Counted from the first letter of the stretch, positions 12,499 through 23,428 are shown. The stretch: DNA of 64,000 nt from Nigrospora sphaerica (GCA_018287875.1 JAGVVL010000001.1:4588001-4652000), one strand, 5' to 3'. Notes: generated from the letters alone by a model not told the origin. Numbers and translations are program-made.

Positions 12499-13028
12499 TA
12501 CCGACTCAGCCGCAACAGCAGCAGTACTCACAGCAGCAGCAACCGCAGTACCACCAGCAGCAGCCGCAGTACCACCAGCAGCAACCGCAGTACCACCAGC
12601 AGCAACCGCAGCTTCAGTACCAACAGCAGCAACCACAGTACCAGCAGCAGCAGCCGCAGTACCAACATCAGCCTCAGCACCAACAACAGCCGCAGCAGCA
12701 ATCTTTGGCACAACACAACAAGGCCTCGATCCTGGCATTGTACGACTATCCGTCGTTGGCACCCACCCCCTTACCACAGGTGCCAGAACAAAGCGCCCCG
12801 GCCCCGGCGGCGGAACTGGCAGCAGCCGCGTCGCCAGCGCCTTCGTCGGGTACACGGAACCCCTTCATGAATGCGGCGGCGCCCCCGTCGGCGCCACCTG
12901 CCAGCGGAGCAGCACCTTTCGGCAGTGCGCGTAGCCGGGAAAGCATGACGTTGGGCATGGAGATGTCGTGGAACAATGGCCGCCACAGCCCCGACGCATT
13001 TGCCAGTCTCAGCGCGAGGAGTGGGTGA
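10648..13028 (+). CDS. ArfGAP with UBA domain and Gln-rich tail (Age2/Gts1/Ucp3-like)
   Basis: Four exons, 10648-10762, 10843-10859 (17 nt), 10972-11082 and 11154-13028, give 705 aa. Residues 1 to about 125 form an ArfGAP zinc finger with Cys30, Cys33, Cys50 and Cys53 (CX2CX16CX2C), the GWASWSLGIFLCMRCASIHR signature and the catalytic-type Arg58. A UBA domain lies at about 205-250 (LRDMGFLDEKRNAMILKGVNG). The rest is disordered, with several NPF motifs (NPFLTNNPF, NPFLQ) that in other proteins bind EH domains. It also has a long polyglutamine run and repeated QYHQQQP units. The family activates GTP hydrolysis on Arf GTPases at Golgi and endosomal membranes. The ArfGAP-UBA-Gln order is that of yeast Gts1 and fission-yeast Ucp3. 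All three small first exons are needed to complete the zinc finger. Confidence 0.92.
12445..12497. repeat. CAG repeat coding for polyglutamine in the ArfGAP gene
   Basis: An almost pure CAG run encodes about 18 glutamines. It is followed to about 12710 by degenerate repeats of the QPQYHQQQ / QYQQQQP type. Confidence 0.9.
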
Positions 13029-13215
13029 TGAAGTCACAATGGCGCACCGGGAGGTTTTGTACATATCGACACCAAGTATTGTATTCAGATGATAGCAATG
13101 ACATATAGGGACAGGCTTCTCGGCTAGTCTACCAGAATGACCGGCTCACCCTCGGGCCGTCCCCCCTCGCCCCCCTCGACGTGCGCATTGGCTGGCGATG
13201 CTGACCGATGGCGTA

Positions 13216-15110
13216 TCACCGGTGTATCTCATTGAGACCGAACTCCTCCCACGGCGTCTCTTTCATGTCGTCGAAGCCCTGGCCGTCGAAACGGACGACG
13301 CTGGCCCAACCGCGAATGGCGGCCCGCCAGTAGCACATGTCGGCAGCGGTGCTGTAGTATCCACGTCCCTGGAACAGGTCGCGCTGGCGGCGTGCGATGC
13401 CCTGGGCAACGCGTGGGTGCGCCTCGAGCCAGGCCACGGTGGAGCCTAGGTCGCTCCCTGAGCAGTGGTCCGTAAGTCAGTACTTTTTGGCCTCGAGCAG
13501 GTCCCCCATTCTTGGTTCGGGGGTGAGGGGATGGGATCAAGAAGACGAGATGCTGCTGCTTACAGTCGGGGGCGACAAAGACGAGGTTGGCGTCGGTGGC
13601 GGCGTCGTGGCGGTTCGGCCAGGCGGCGGCGACCCAGGCGGCCGGGTAGGGGGCCAGGGCGGCCGTCTTCTCGCGCACGCCGCGGCCCAGGGCGGCGCCG
13701 GGCCGGGCCGTGCGCGTCACGCCCGGCAGGTCGTGGCTGAAGGCGGGACGGAGCCTACCGTCCATCCATCCATCCGCGTCAGTCGTTTTCCCAACCCTGG
13801 CATCCGTGGAGCCGGCTCGGAACACGCCTCGGGCCTCAAGCGCCAGAAACCAAGCTCGGCGGGAGCCCGACGGGGAAGAGATGCAGGCCGAAAAGAGGCA
13901 ACCAAGAAGGCGGGACGTTTGCTTACAGGGGCGGCGCCGCCAGGGGCAGCGGCCAGTTCAGCGGCGGCGTCAGTACCACCGAGGCGCAGTGCTGGTGGAA
14001 CGGCAGGCGGCCGCTGTAGGTGATTCCCTCGGTGTGGACGATGTAGCGATAACGGCAGAAGTCCTCGATGGCCAGGACGTTGGTGCCGCCGTCGCCGTCA
14101 CCGTCGCCGGCGGGGCGCAGCGCCTCGACGTCGGCCCAGGCGGCGTCGCGCGTCGTGGCCAGCAGCTCGGGTCGCAGTCGGCCCGCCCGCGCGCCGTTGA
14201 AGCCGGCGGTGCCGCGCCATACGGCCCGTGGCCGCTTGTCGGCCCAGCTGAGGTTGGCCTCGAGCGCCGTCATGGCGGCGGCGGCGCGGCCGAGGGACCC
14301 CACCGATGCGAGGGGCCATGCGTACGCGGCAAAGTGCGGGACGGGAAAGTAATGTCCGGGTGCCCCCTCGTGCGTCGGGTCGGCCGGACGGCAGTAAGAA
14401 AAGGTGCGGGGTAGGGGCTCGTCGTGGTCTGGGGCCGCGTGTAAGGCAAAAGAATCGATACGTCGGAGGAAACGGGGGGGGGAGAAAGGGGAAGAGAAGA
14501 GGAAGGGTGGAGGAGAGACAAAGGGCAGGAAGGAAAAAGCGGGAGGAGAGAGAGAAGGGGGAAAGGGGGTTCTTACGATTGAAGGCAAAAATAGTGTCGG
14601 GCACTTCGTCGGGATGCGGCGCCGTTAAAAGGGCGTTGGCTATCTGGTGCAGCGTCGCCGAGCGGTGCTGGAGCATATCCTGGGAGAGGTCGGCCCGGGC
14701 CGTGGCCTGGAGGACGAAGAGCTGCAGAGACGAAACGGGGTCAGCCAGCCGGCAGGTTTGGAAAAGAGGAAGGACGGAAGAGAGCTCGCCTTTCCATCCC
14801 GGATCCGCGCGATGAGGGGGCCGAGGGTCGACGACGACGCGGCCAGCGTGAAGGGGCCGTCGGCGACGGCGCGGTCGATCTCGTGGGTGAGCGCCGGGAA
14901 CGCGGCGGCGCACTCGCGGGCGCTCAGGGAGGGGCTCCTCCGCTCCGGCGCCGCCGCCGACGGGGAAAGGAAGCGGCCCGGCGCCGCCGAGTTCCAGCCG
15001 GAGCGGGCCAGCAGCATCCATGACAACAGTAGAAGAAGCGCGCCGACGACGGCGACACGGCATACGCGCGCCGGCGGTCGGACCCGGCCCCACAGCGCCG
15101 GCCGGCCCAT
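13216..15110 (-). CDS. Glycosyltransferase family 90 (CAP10-like), type II membrane protein
   Basis: Five exons, 15110-14790, 14721-14577, 14428-13927, 13754-13564 and 13457-13216, give 466 aa. An N-terminal signal anchor (about residues 17-34, VAVVGALLLLLSWMLL) suggests a Golgi type II enzyme. GT90 landmarks follow: RIRDG joined to LFVLQATARADLSQDMLQ, then PDTIFAFN, RTFSYCRPADP, YFPVPHFAAYAWP, KRPRAVWRGTAGFN, YSGRLPFHQHCASVVLTPP, the LVFVAPDWSDL strand and AHPRVAQGIARRQRDLF. Known GT90 members transfer xylose or glucose to glycans or proteins, and the donor here is unknown. Intron 1 (14789-14722) appears to use a GC donor (AAG/GCGAGC), because the family sequence continues exactly across that junction. 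An in-frame upstream ATG at 15167 would add 19 residues, and 15110 is preferred for the compact anchor. Confidence 0.85.
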
Positions 15111-15910
15111 CAGTCTTTTGTCCCTCCTGGGCCTAAGGCATGTAGAAATAGGAAACCCGGGAGGCATGCGAGAGGCTTGTGAGGGGGTGGAAACACGAGA
15201 CGCGGGCTCGAATCGTCATCTACCCGAGCCTCCTTCTCCTCTTTGCCCCTCCCCTTCAGCGTCTGGCACCAGGTTATATACCCCACCCGACGTCCTAACC
15301 ATGATGCTGGCCGCGCTCGAGCCGGGACTGAGGGGAGGGGGGGAGGGAGGGGCGCAAAGAGGCAATCGGCGATGCAGGTTCCGAAGCTGCGGACCGGCCC
15401 AATCGGGCAGTTCCCTCAAGCGTGTGTGACTGCTACCACCCCCCCCTCCATGTGTGAGAAAGATGCCTGATGGTGCTTCGCAAGCACCTCCCGAAGAAAG
15501 AAGCACGCAAGTCAAAATAACAGTTGGCTTCATCCATCTTATGTTGTACTTCGCCTCTTACCGTGCGCAGAGCACAGGCGAGCCCGCGAAGGGGAGAAGG
15601 CGAGGGCATCCCGGAGCCAGGAGGCCACGGTTGGAATCCCTAGAGCCCCCCGAAAGACGCTTGGTTGCCTTGGCGCAGATGCTGACACGAACCGCTCTAC
15701 TTGCTGACCTCTATCTCGCCATGCCACAGGATCGCCGAGGAAATGTCGGCGCGGAAAACACAATACATGTCACCGAGGTCGGAGCCATCTGCTGTTCCAG
15801 GGGTAATACGAGATGGATGGAGTGGGGACGGGTTGTAGCTGCTTCCTACACAGACCTCTGTTTCCATCGCTAGGTTCTAGAACATGATTTCATTAATGGC
15901 TACAAAAGGC
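15111..15910. other. Intergenic, upstream of GT90
   Basis: About 800 bp between the GT90 start and the 3' end of the GPI-protein gene. A plus-strand frame at 15454-15873 lacks any recognisable domain. A B-box-like string near 15695 on the minus strand is not embedded in a foldable tRNA. Confidence 0.6.
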
Positions 15911-17067
15911 TCACGCCAGTGCCAGCATGGCCAGCATGATGGATAGGGCGAAGAAAGCCGACACGCAGCCCCAGAGCAGGGGCGAACTACGATGGGCGGC
16001 CGCCGGGGTGGTGAGGGCCGTGATAGACGCCGAGGCTTCGGCCGCCGCGGCGCTAATGGTCTCAGCCGAGGCCTTGTCAGCGCCCGTGCCCGTCGCCTTG
16101 CCCGACGAGGAGAACACAACGGCCGGTCCCGTGGCCGTGGCCGTCACCGTCGTGGTAGTGATACCGGACAGAGTGGAGGCGGGCTTCGGTTCGGCAAGCC
16201 CGCAGAAGACGAGGCGGTCGAATCCTGCCTCAAACTGGTCCTGCCACCACGTCGTGGCCTGCAACAGGCCGTGGTCGAAGTGGAACTGAGATCCTGGCAG
16301 ATCGTGGGCATTCCGAAAGAAGGCCGCCGCACAGGGGTCACCGTCACACGAAAAGGACGCGTCGCTGCCCACCGACGACGCCGAGAGCTGGCAGTAGTTT
16401 CCGGCGCTAGAGGACCACAGGGTTCGGTTACAACGGGAATCGACAACCGGGGAGGGGCGTAGAAGTGGTGGGACCGACACAACCAGGCGGAACCCGAAGA
16501 GGGGGGCGGGAGGAGCCGGGGCGACCGACCGGAAGATACGGCGCCCAAAGGAGAGAAGAGAGAAGGGGGAAGAGGCGCTTTCGGCCCAAGTACTCACCCA
16601 TCCTTCGAACAAGCATTGGCTTGCACGAACTGCAGCACGCGGCCTACGACCTCGACGGGCACGTCGAAGTACTGGTAGGGCGGGGTGGCGCGGGACCGCA
16701 GGCGGGCGGCGTCGCCGTCGGCCTGGCAGGCGGCGCGGACGTTGCGCACGTAGTCGTCGAGGGCGCCGCGGCAGGCGGGCCGGCACAGGGCGTCGAGGTC
16801 GGCTACAGCGGGCGGCACGCCGGGCCGCAGCAGCGTTGTCAGGCCGAGCAGCGTATCGGGGCAGGCGATCTGCGCAGCGTAAGCCTGCCGGCAGCCACCC
16901 GACGTGCTCCCCGTGAGGTGCTCGGCCCCCGTGTAGTCCCAGTCGGGCCCGGCAACGTCAAGGCTGAAGGCCGGCGCCGCCGCCGCCGATACCGTGCCCG
17001 CGGCCGCGGCCACGAAGACGGCAGCCAGTACCCGCGCTGCCGCGGCGCCGGGGGGAGCGAGCATCAT
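15911..17067 (-). CDS. Secreted cysteine-rich protein with probable GPI anchor
   Basis: Two exons, 17067-16598 and 16406-15911, join in phase 2 and give 321 aa. The N-terminus is a hydrophobic signal peptide (VLAAVFVAAAAGTVSA, cleavage probably near residue 28). The mature part has about ten cysteines. They lie in patterns such as GGCRQAYAAQIAC, LDALCRPACRGALDDYVRNVRAAC and, across the intron, AGNYCQLSASS. A Ser/Thr/Ala-rich stalk precedes a C-terminal hydrophobic tail (LLWGCVSAFFALSIMLAMLALA), the usual arrangement of a GPI-attachment signal. These features predict a cell-wall or plasma-membrane surface protein. The cysteine arrangement resembles fungal surface proteins sometimes annotated as LysM-like, but I see no clear LysM motif and assign no function. 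Confidence 0.75.
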
Positions 17068-18498
17068 GTCGGGCGACGTCCGCCAAGTTTCGGGGAAGGA
17101 AGCAAAGCGGGTGCAAGCGAGCGGAGAGGGAAATGTCGAGGCGCCCGTGTTGCGCGCGCGCTTGGGCAGAGAGAGCAGGGAAGGCGTACAGAACGCCCAG
17201 CGCGCGATCTAAGGGGGAGCGGAGAGACGAACGGTCGAGGGAAAGGAGAGACGACGGTGCATGTTCCAAGGACGGGAGGACTTGGTAGATGCAATGACCC
17301 TGAAGACGGTGGTCAAAGGTTGTGGCCTTAGTCGTAGGCTGGGTTGGTACTTACGTACACTGGTGGTGTGGGGGGGCGATCGCTACTGCTTGCAACAGCG
17401 ACTCAGCCGCCTTTCGCGCCTTCCCACGCCTGGGGTTTTCCATGTCCAGCTCTCGAAAGAGCCGGCCCCTGGTATTCCGTCCCGCCTCGCCTCGTCTCGT
17501 CTTTTTGTCGGCCCGTTCAAGGTGACGGGGTACATGCTGATGCCTCATGCCAACTTATGCCTCTCATGTCGGCGTGGGTTAGCGGTACTGTCGGCGAATG
17601 ACGCAGAATATCATGATGGGACGTGCAGGACGGCTTGTCCGCCGCCCTCAGCCCCTTGTGATGGTGGAAATCAGCGACCTCCTACATACTTATAGACATT
17701 GCTATGCGTAGACAGTCTGCTCGTGCACTCATTCGGCACCACCCGACATGAGCGGCGATTATTGTACTAGGCCGTGGTTGATCATCCGTACCTGTTCCCC
17801 TTCACGTCCAACCATCTCGTCTGTAGTGTTTGCTCTCACCCCCACGCTCGCTAAGTATTATTAGCCAGCTACCCGGCCCACGGACCCAAGGGTCCTCCAA
17901 ACCCAAATCTTGGGAGGAGGGCACTTAAACCGACTGGAAGGGGACCGGCCGGGTGCCTACGCGCATACGCACGTGCGTGCATACACCTTGCATGGACGCA
18001 TGCAGTGCCGTGCCGTGCACGTACGCCCATGCACACACCACCCTGGCACCCTGCCGACTCGACACGTACAACCCAGTAGTCAGGTAAAGTGAACGAGGGC
18101 GCTTGGCCCCCAGAACAACAAGATCCATACCCAGCATTGGCTGCGGCCCACCGCCCTGGCTGAGACGGCAGACCCTGCAATCTCCAAGGGGCGGGTCGGG
18201 ACAGCCGGTACGGGCAGCACAGCCGGAACAGCCCAGCACCACGCGTGCGCGGGCGGCAACGAGAGCGCGAGAGACACGGGGAAGAAGCGTCAGCGAGAGA
18301 AGAGAGACGGTGCGGGAGTCCATGGTGCGCCGGCTTGGCAATTGATGTTCGTCACTTAGTCTACAACATACTTTGGTATAGGCTCGGCGTGTGTAGATTT
18401 CTAATTCGCTAGATATGGGTATGAATGCCGAAACAAAAGCACCGGGTACAACCTCCCCCCTCTTGGACTGGGCGTGGGAGCTTCGCGGGGGGACGGGC
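17068..18498. other. Intergenic region holding one doubtful small ORF
   Basis: About 1.4 kb between the NAD kinase 3' end and the start of the GPI-protein gene. It contains alternating CA/TG-rich DNA around 17960-18040 and the candidate small ORF listed separately at 17925-18323 (-). Nothing else is supported. Confidence 0.5.
17925..18323 (-). CDS. Candidate small cysteine-containing ORF, doubtful
   Basis: The ATG at 18323 has a good context (CACCATGG). The first 60-70 codons avoid A at the third position almost completely, like the real genes around it. The start (MDSRTVSLLSLTLLPRVSR) looks weakly like a signal peptide. It is followed by CSGCAARTGCPDPPLGDCRVC, five cysteines within 21 residues. 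The second half of the frame (through VCAWAYVHGTALHAS) lies in CA/TG-rich DNA and looks non-coding, so the true 3' end or an intron is unresolved. No family is recognised. It could also be chance in GC-rich DNA. Confidence 0.3.
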   Translation of the reverse strand: MDSRTVSLLSLTLLPRVSRALVAARARVVLGCSGCAARTGCPDPPLGDCRVCRLSQGGGPQPMLGMDLVVLGAKRPRSLYLTTGLYVSSRQGARVVCAWAYVHGTALHASMQGVCTHVRMRVGTRPVPFQSV

Positions 18499-20358
18499 CT
18501 ACAGGCCCAGGAGACTCATCTGTCTCCGTAACGGGCTGGCGCTGATGCTGCCCTCCTCGCTGGCGTAGCAGGCCGAGTCGGTGTCGATATCCCACTCGGG
18601 CTCGTCGTCATCCTTGCACGACTCGTTGTCACCGTCCTTCTTGCCCTCGAAGCCCTTCTGCGTGGCCGCGCGCGTGTTCCACTGCAGCGTCCGCGACACG
18701 CTATCAAACCACTCGGTGCCCGTACGCATCACCGTCGGCAGCGGGTACTGCGACGCGCTGATGGTGACGTAGTCGCCCTGCTTGAGCTCCACGCGGCCCT
18801 TGCCGTCAAAGGCGCAGTAGGCCGTGGCGCGTGATTTGCGCGGCACCGTGACGCGCAGAAGCATCGTGTCGCTCAGCACCATGGGCCGGAACGACAGCGT
18901 GTGAGGGCAGATGGGTGTGAGGAGAATGGCGGGGATGTCGGGGTGCACGAGCGAGCCGCCGGCCGAAAGCGAGTAGGCCGTCGAGCCCGTCGGCGTCGAG
19001 AAGATGCAGCCGTCGGCCTGGATCACCGTCAGGAGTTCGTTGTCGCCGTACAGCTCCAGGTTGGACACGTAGGGTGATGGGCCGCGGTCGATGACGAGCT
19101 CGTTGAGCACCTCGAACTGTTCGCCCTCCTCGGCCTCGCGCCCGCCCGAGCCGGCGCGGTAGACGGTGCACGTGAAGCGCATGCGGAGGTTGACCCGCAT
19201 GCCCTCGTCGCCCATGATGCGGTTGAGGTGCTGCTTGTACTTCTCAAATTCGAAGCTCGTCAGGAAGCCCAGGCTGCCTAGGCTAAAGGACAGCACCGGG
19301 GGCACGACGCGCTGAAACAGCCACGAGGTGAAGAGGACGGTGCCGTCGCCGCCAAGGGTCAGCACCAGGTCGAACTTCTCCGGGTGGCTCCAGCAGAGGT
19401 CGGGCGACCAGTATCGGAGCATGGAGTGGAAGCGAGGGTCGTCGTCAACGATGCTCGAGGCGCTGAAGCGCTTAGAGTTGCGGAGCTTGGCGTCCACGTA
19501 GACGTTGACGCCGACATCGGAGCCGTAGCGCGGGGTGCGCAGCAGCCACATGGCCAGCTCGCGGGTCAGGTAGACCAGCTCATTGTCGCGCGCCTTGGTC
19601 ACGATCATGACATTGCGGACGGCGCGGCGGATGGGCTTCCGCTGGAGCTGCTTGGAGACCTCGCGCACGCCCGTGGCGGTCTGCACGAGGCGGGAATGCG
19701 ACATCCAGTCGTCCGTCTTCATCTCCTCGAGGACCTTGTCAATGTCCACAGCATCATCGAAGCGCTGGTGGTAGAAACAGGGCGACTGCAGCGAGGGCAG
19801 GGCCGTGGTGGGGGTGTCACGGTTTTGGGCCAGCTCATTGAGGGCGTCGGTGAGACGCTGCGACGACGACGACGCGGGCCGCGCGGCGTCGGGCCCGGAG
19901 TGGGCGGACAGCATGCCGTTGAGAGAGAGGGCTTCAGGCTTGTTGCTGCGGGCGACCGAGGCCAGGGCCTTCATAATAGTCTGCCGGGGCACAGGGTCGA
20001 TGGGGCGCGGGTTCTGGTGGTGGCCTTGGAGATGGGGCGGGAGATGGGAGCTCCGGGAGGGGCCTAAAGCCGAGGGGTCTGAGAGGGAAGCATCCTGACC
20101 GTCGACATCATGGGACAAGGGAACCAGGGCTCGGGCGTCTGTGGTGGTGGAGGAGGAAGAAGAAGAATAAAGGGGGACACGGCCGGGGGCAGCGGACGAG
20201 GCGCGCTTGTAGGTGGACGAGGAAGCGCTCCTGTGCCGGGCACTGGGATGGGCCGAGGCCGCCTCGGGCAGCGAGGAAGAGGCCACCCCACCGTCAGCAC
20301 CTGCAGGCTTACTGAGGGTTGGGTGGATCGCGGTGGGTGAGTTCACTAAGTCCGCCAT
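18499..20358 (-). CDS. UTR1: NAD(+)/NADH kinase, Utr1-like
   Basis: A single uninterrupted frame of 619 aa. The kinase core carries the ATP-NAD kinase signatures: LVLTLGGDGTVLFTSWLF with GGDGT at residues 336-340, FSLGSLGFLTSF, the NELVIDRGPSPYVSNLELY strand, and QADGCIFSTPTGSTAYSLSAG. The enzyme phosphorylates NAD(H) with ATP to make NADP(H), supplying reductant for biosynthesis and stress defence. About 200 N-terminal residues are Ser/Pro/Ala-rich and likely disordered, and no mitochondrial presequence is obvious. This fits the cytosolic Utr1/Yef1 branch better than mitochondrial Pos5. The C-terminus also extends past the core as an acidic tail (DDDEPEWDIDTDSACYASEE). Confidence 0.93.
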   Translation of the reverse strand: MADLVNSPTAIHPTLSKPAGADGGVASSSLPEAASAHPSARHRSASSSTYKRASSAAPGRVPLYSSSSSSTTTDARALVPLSHDVDGQDASLSDPSALGPSRSSHLPPHLQGHHQNPRPIDPVPRQTIMKALASVARSNKPEALSLNGMLSAHSGPDAARPASSSSQRLTDALNELAQNRDTPTTALPSLQSPCFYHQRFDDAVDIDKVLEEMKTDDWMSHSRLVQTATGVREVSKQLQRKPIRRAVRNVMIVTKARDNELVYLTRELAMWLLRTPRYGSDVGVNVYVDAKLRNSKRFSASSIVDDDPRFHSMLRYWSPDLCWSHPEKFDLVLTLGGDGTVLFTSWLFQRVVPPVLSFSLGSLGFLTSFEFEKYKQHLNRIMGDEGMRVNLRMRFTCTVYRAGSGGREAEEGEQFEVLNELVIDRGPSPYVSNLELYGDNELLTVIQADGCIFSTPTGSTAYSLSAGGSLVHPDIPAILLTPICPHTLSFRPMVLSDTMLLRVTVPRKSRATAYCAFDGKGRVELKQGDYVTISASQYPLPTVMRTGTEWFDSVSRTLQWNTRAATQKGFEGKKDGDNESCKDDDEPEWDIDTDSACYASEEGSISASPLRRQMSLLGL

Positions 20359-20671
20359 TTTGTCCGAGAGCGAAAGGCCTGGAAGTCCGACAGCTGGAGC
20401 TGGGGTTAAGGTTCAGGGCGCCCTGGCGGAATCTGCAACGCAGGACGCTGCAGGCTGGCTGGTCGTGATTGGGCCGGTTGTCCAGAAGGGCACTTCCCAC
20501 GGCTTGGCCTGGGGATAATGGCCTTTGTGTGCTTCGTCGGGGCGACGCTGTCTCCCTCTTTCTCTCGCCGGCTCCTGTGGGCGAGGGAGTCTCTTCTAGG
20601 TACCTGCACGCAAACCCTCGTGTCAGCCAAACTTGTTGTAACCTTGTCGGCCCTCGCGTTTCCGTCTGCTG

Positions 20672-20686
20672 TCACACACACACACA

Positions 20687-20714
<28 letters not shown>
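20672..20714. repeat. (CA)n-(CT)n compound microsatellite
   Basis: About eight CA units run directly into about 13 CT units. It lies in the upstream region of the minus-strand NAD kinase gene. (CT/GA)n tracts are common in fungal promoters and leaders. Confidence 0.9.
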
Positions 20715-20718
<4 letters not shown>

Positions 20719-21230
20719 CCATCATGGGCCCTGTCGGGTATAGACGGGTATAGACAGGGCTTTCAAGCCCGGCATCCTCAGATGGTCAAATTAAAGATGA
20801 GAGGGAAAAAAAAAAGGCCCGAGGAAATAGAAAGCCTGGTAGCCAGCCGAACCCACTTGCCAATGCTATGCAAGCCACACCGCCACGCAAGGAAAGCAAA
20901 ATGCAGGTATAACAAGGGTGGAATCTCGATGTAGGAGGCAGAACTTACCGGAAACGAGGCACGCAAACCTGACGGAGGCTATCTTCCCGTAATGACGGTA
21001 AGCCAAAAGAAAACAGACCAAAACAAAGTCGAGTCGGCGGGCGGTCTATCGGGGGATTATCTCTATGTCTAGGATGGCTGGTTGACGAGTTGGAGGGAGG
21101 CGATGGGCGGGTTGGCTGCTGGTGGGTGGGTGGGAATCGTGGGCGGACCGGCCTTTCTAATTAGAAGAAGAGGGATGAACAACGACAAGGCTCGCAGAGC
21201 AAATAAAAAGGTCGAGAACAAGTAAATGTA

Positions 21231-21274
21231 GAAGTAGAAGAAGAAGAAAGAAGAAGAAAAAGAAGAAGAGAGGG
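21231..21274. repeat. GAA-rich polypurine tract
   Basis: Imperfect GAA/GAAA repeats on the plus strand, with no associated gene. Confidence 0.8.
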
Positions 21275-23428
21275 ACCAAATCAGAACAACTCGAGCAGGC
21301 CGAAGGGTGGTTTGGGTGCAACGGCGGAGTGGCAACTTCGACGGGAGGACGAGGAGGTAATTGCTAGAACTACCGGAGCTCTGCTTTGGTCACTTGCGCA
21401 CGCGCGAAGGAGGAAAGGCGGTTAGGTCTGCGGGAGGAAGACTGAGGAAACTCCAAACGCGGAAGAAAGCTGGGATGGCGGCGATATCTTTTATCAAATT
21501 GAGGCTCCCTGCCTGCCCGTCACTAACTCACTCTGGCTCTGCTTTCCGACTAGATCCCCTTGGGAGCCATTGCCGCTACCCGTGTGCCAGCCCAGTGCCT
21601 GGCGCATGGGATACGACTGGAGTGACAGGCTGGTGGAGAAAACGGTCTCGAACTTCAGGCCCTTTCGGGGCCCGTGGACTGGACGCTCTTGGGGCACGAG
21701 ATAGAAGGGGGCCTTTTCGGCCCCGCGGCCGCCCTGGGACTGGGCTCAATCAACCAATGGCCCACCAGCCCAGCCGTTGCGCTGGAGCCCCCCATCCTGG
21801 GCGACGGGGAGTGCATCCCCGATTCCTTGTCGGCTACTATGTCGTATCGTACATTCCTGTCACCTGCTCCGTAACCGGTTCCGTCTTGCCCCCAATCGCT
21901 GACCCCAGAGGCAAAGGACTGGCTGGTGATCCCAGCGAGGCGAACACACAGGCACAGGCGCACACCCACTCGTATGCCTTGTGCTCGCGGATGGATATCG
22001 AGATACGTAGGCGAGAGCACTACCATACCAGGGGTCCCTGGGTGGGTCGATCCCCTCTCCCCTAGGGGGTTCGCGGCACCCAAAACGTCGCGTCTCAGCT
22101 TCCATATGGGGCCGGGATCCGTCCACCGTTGTCCCTGAGTAACCGGGGTTCCAAGGGGAGGGCGCTTCTTGAGCCTCCTCAGGCCCTATTCTTGCTCCTC
22201 AACGTCGTCTCCTATTCATCTGCGCCTCAGGATCTCCATCTAAGTCACAGGGCTCCTCCCGCCTCCCCCTCGTCTCCACCCCCTTGCACTGCATAATCGT
22301 CTCTTGTTTGATGCCGCCAACTTTGCGACGAATCGCACACCGCCAACACCCTCGCCTATCAGTATGCATATTCGTGGCCAGTCCCCGCCATGTCCAGTGG
22401 CAACGCTGCTCATGGTGCTAAGAGCCGCCGTGATCTGCACTGAACGATGGTGCATGAATAGAAGAAGAAGAAGAGAAGGAATGGACACACGCGCTTGTCC
22501 TCAGCTGGCGTTCTCCTGCTGCCGTCTCGTCGAGAAAATACGATGTACATTGGCCGGATCCGACCCCCCGGGGTCAGGCAAGAAAACAGCTTACGCATGC
22601 GTGACGTTGAAATACACCCTCCTCACTTTCCCAGGCATACACACACGTATCTAAGGCGTATAGACGAAAGAGCACAATTTGTTGTACTCGCCGTCCCAGG
22701 ATCGAGTATGCCGCGCATGCCGCGCTGCAACCATGACCTTCAGGAGCAGGCTGGCCCGACCCGCCATGATTCCCGTTCTCGGTCTCTCCAGGACTTCCAC
22801 GGGATCCTCTATAGCGGGAAGACTGGGCTGCGTAGATCTACTCTGCGGCGAGAAAGGACCGACCAAGGACGGGAACGAAGCCCCTCCCCCCCCCTGCACA
22901 ACAGCGAAATTGTTTCCGCAATAAACCTCCGTCACGCTCATTGCGGATTGTTGAGATGAAACACGCCCTAATCCACAACGGCCGCCCCAAAACGCATGCC
23001 TGTGCCAGGCTGATCTCGGCTTGGGCTGGTCGCCCAAGCATTGGTCTTGCGTTTCCAACTCCTGGGTAAATTCGATGCTATTCGTCCCTGGTGCAGACCT
23101 GGCGTAAGCCTCGAGACGAAGGATGCCGGGGGCCAAGCAGCGGGGCGGTCATCATTCTTCGGGTCCCACAGACGATGCGCAGAACAACTGTTGGTGCTTT
23201 TGTCCCAAGTCTTTTCCCCGATGAGCCAAAAGACCGAGCGAACGCCACCGGAGCGGAACACCGTTCGCGACCGTGGCTCAGGGCCCGCTCGCCCTTGCTC
23301 TTTGTCCCGACCAGCGCTCTGGCCTGCAGCCGCAGCGGCTGCACCCCTCGCCCAAGGCCCCCGTCCCGGTCCATGGTGGAGGGCAACGGTTGGCCGGGTA
23401 TGAAACGACGTTATCGCCGAGGCGACCA

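Larger units (their letters stand above)
20359..23428. other. 3.1-kb intergenic region upstream of NAD kinase
   Basis: Contains a (CA)n(CT)n tract about 315 bp upstream of the NAD kinase start and a GAA/AAG purine tract at 21231-21274. Several weak frames were examined (21361-22065 +, 22651-23136 -). None shows a domain, and the second has only mild codon bias. No other feature is supported. Confidence 0.5.

Noticed and set aside
15670..15730. B-box-like GGTTCGTGTC on the minus strand
   Set aside because: It departs from the consensus (GGTTCGANTCC) and the surrounding bases do not form a cloverleaf.
22651..23136. 161-codon minus-strand ORF, with an internal start near 22939
   Set aside because: Only mild codon bias, a glycine homopolymer from a G-run, no domain, and no splice partners recognised.
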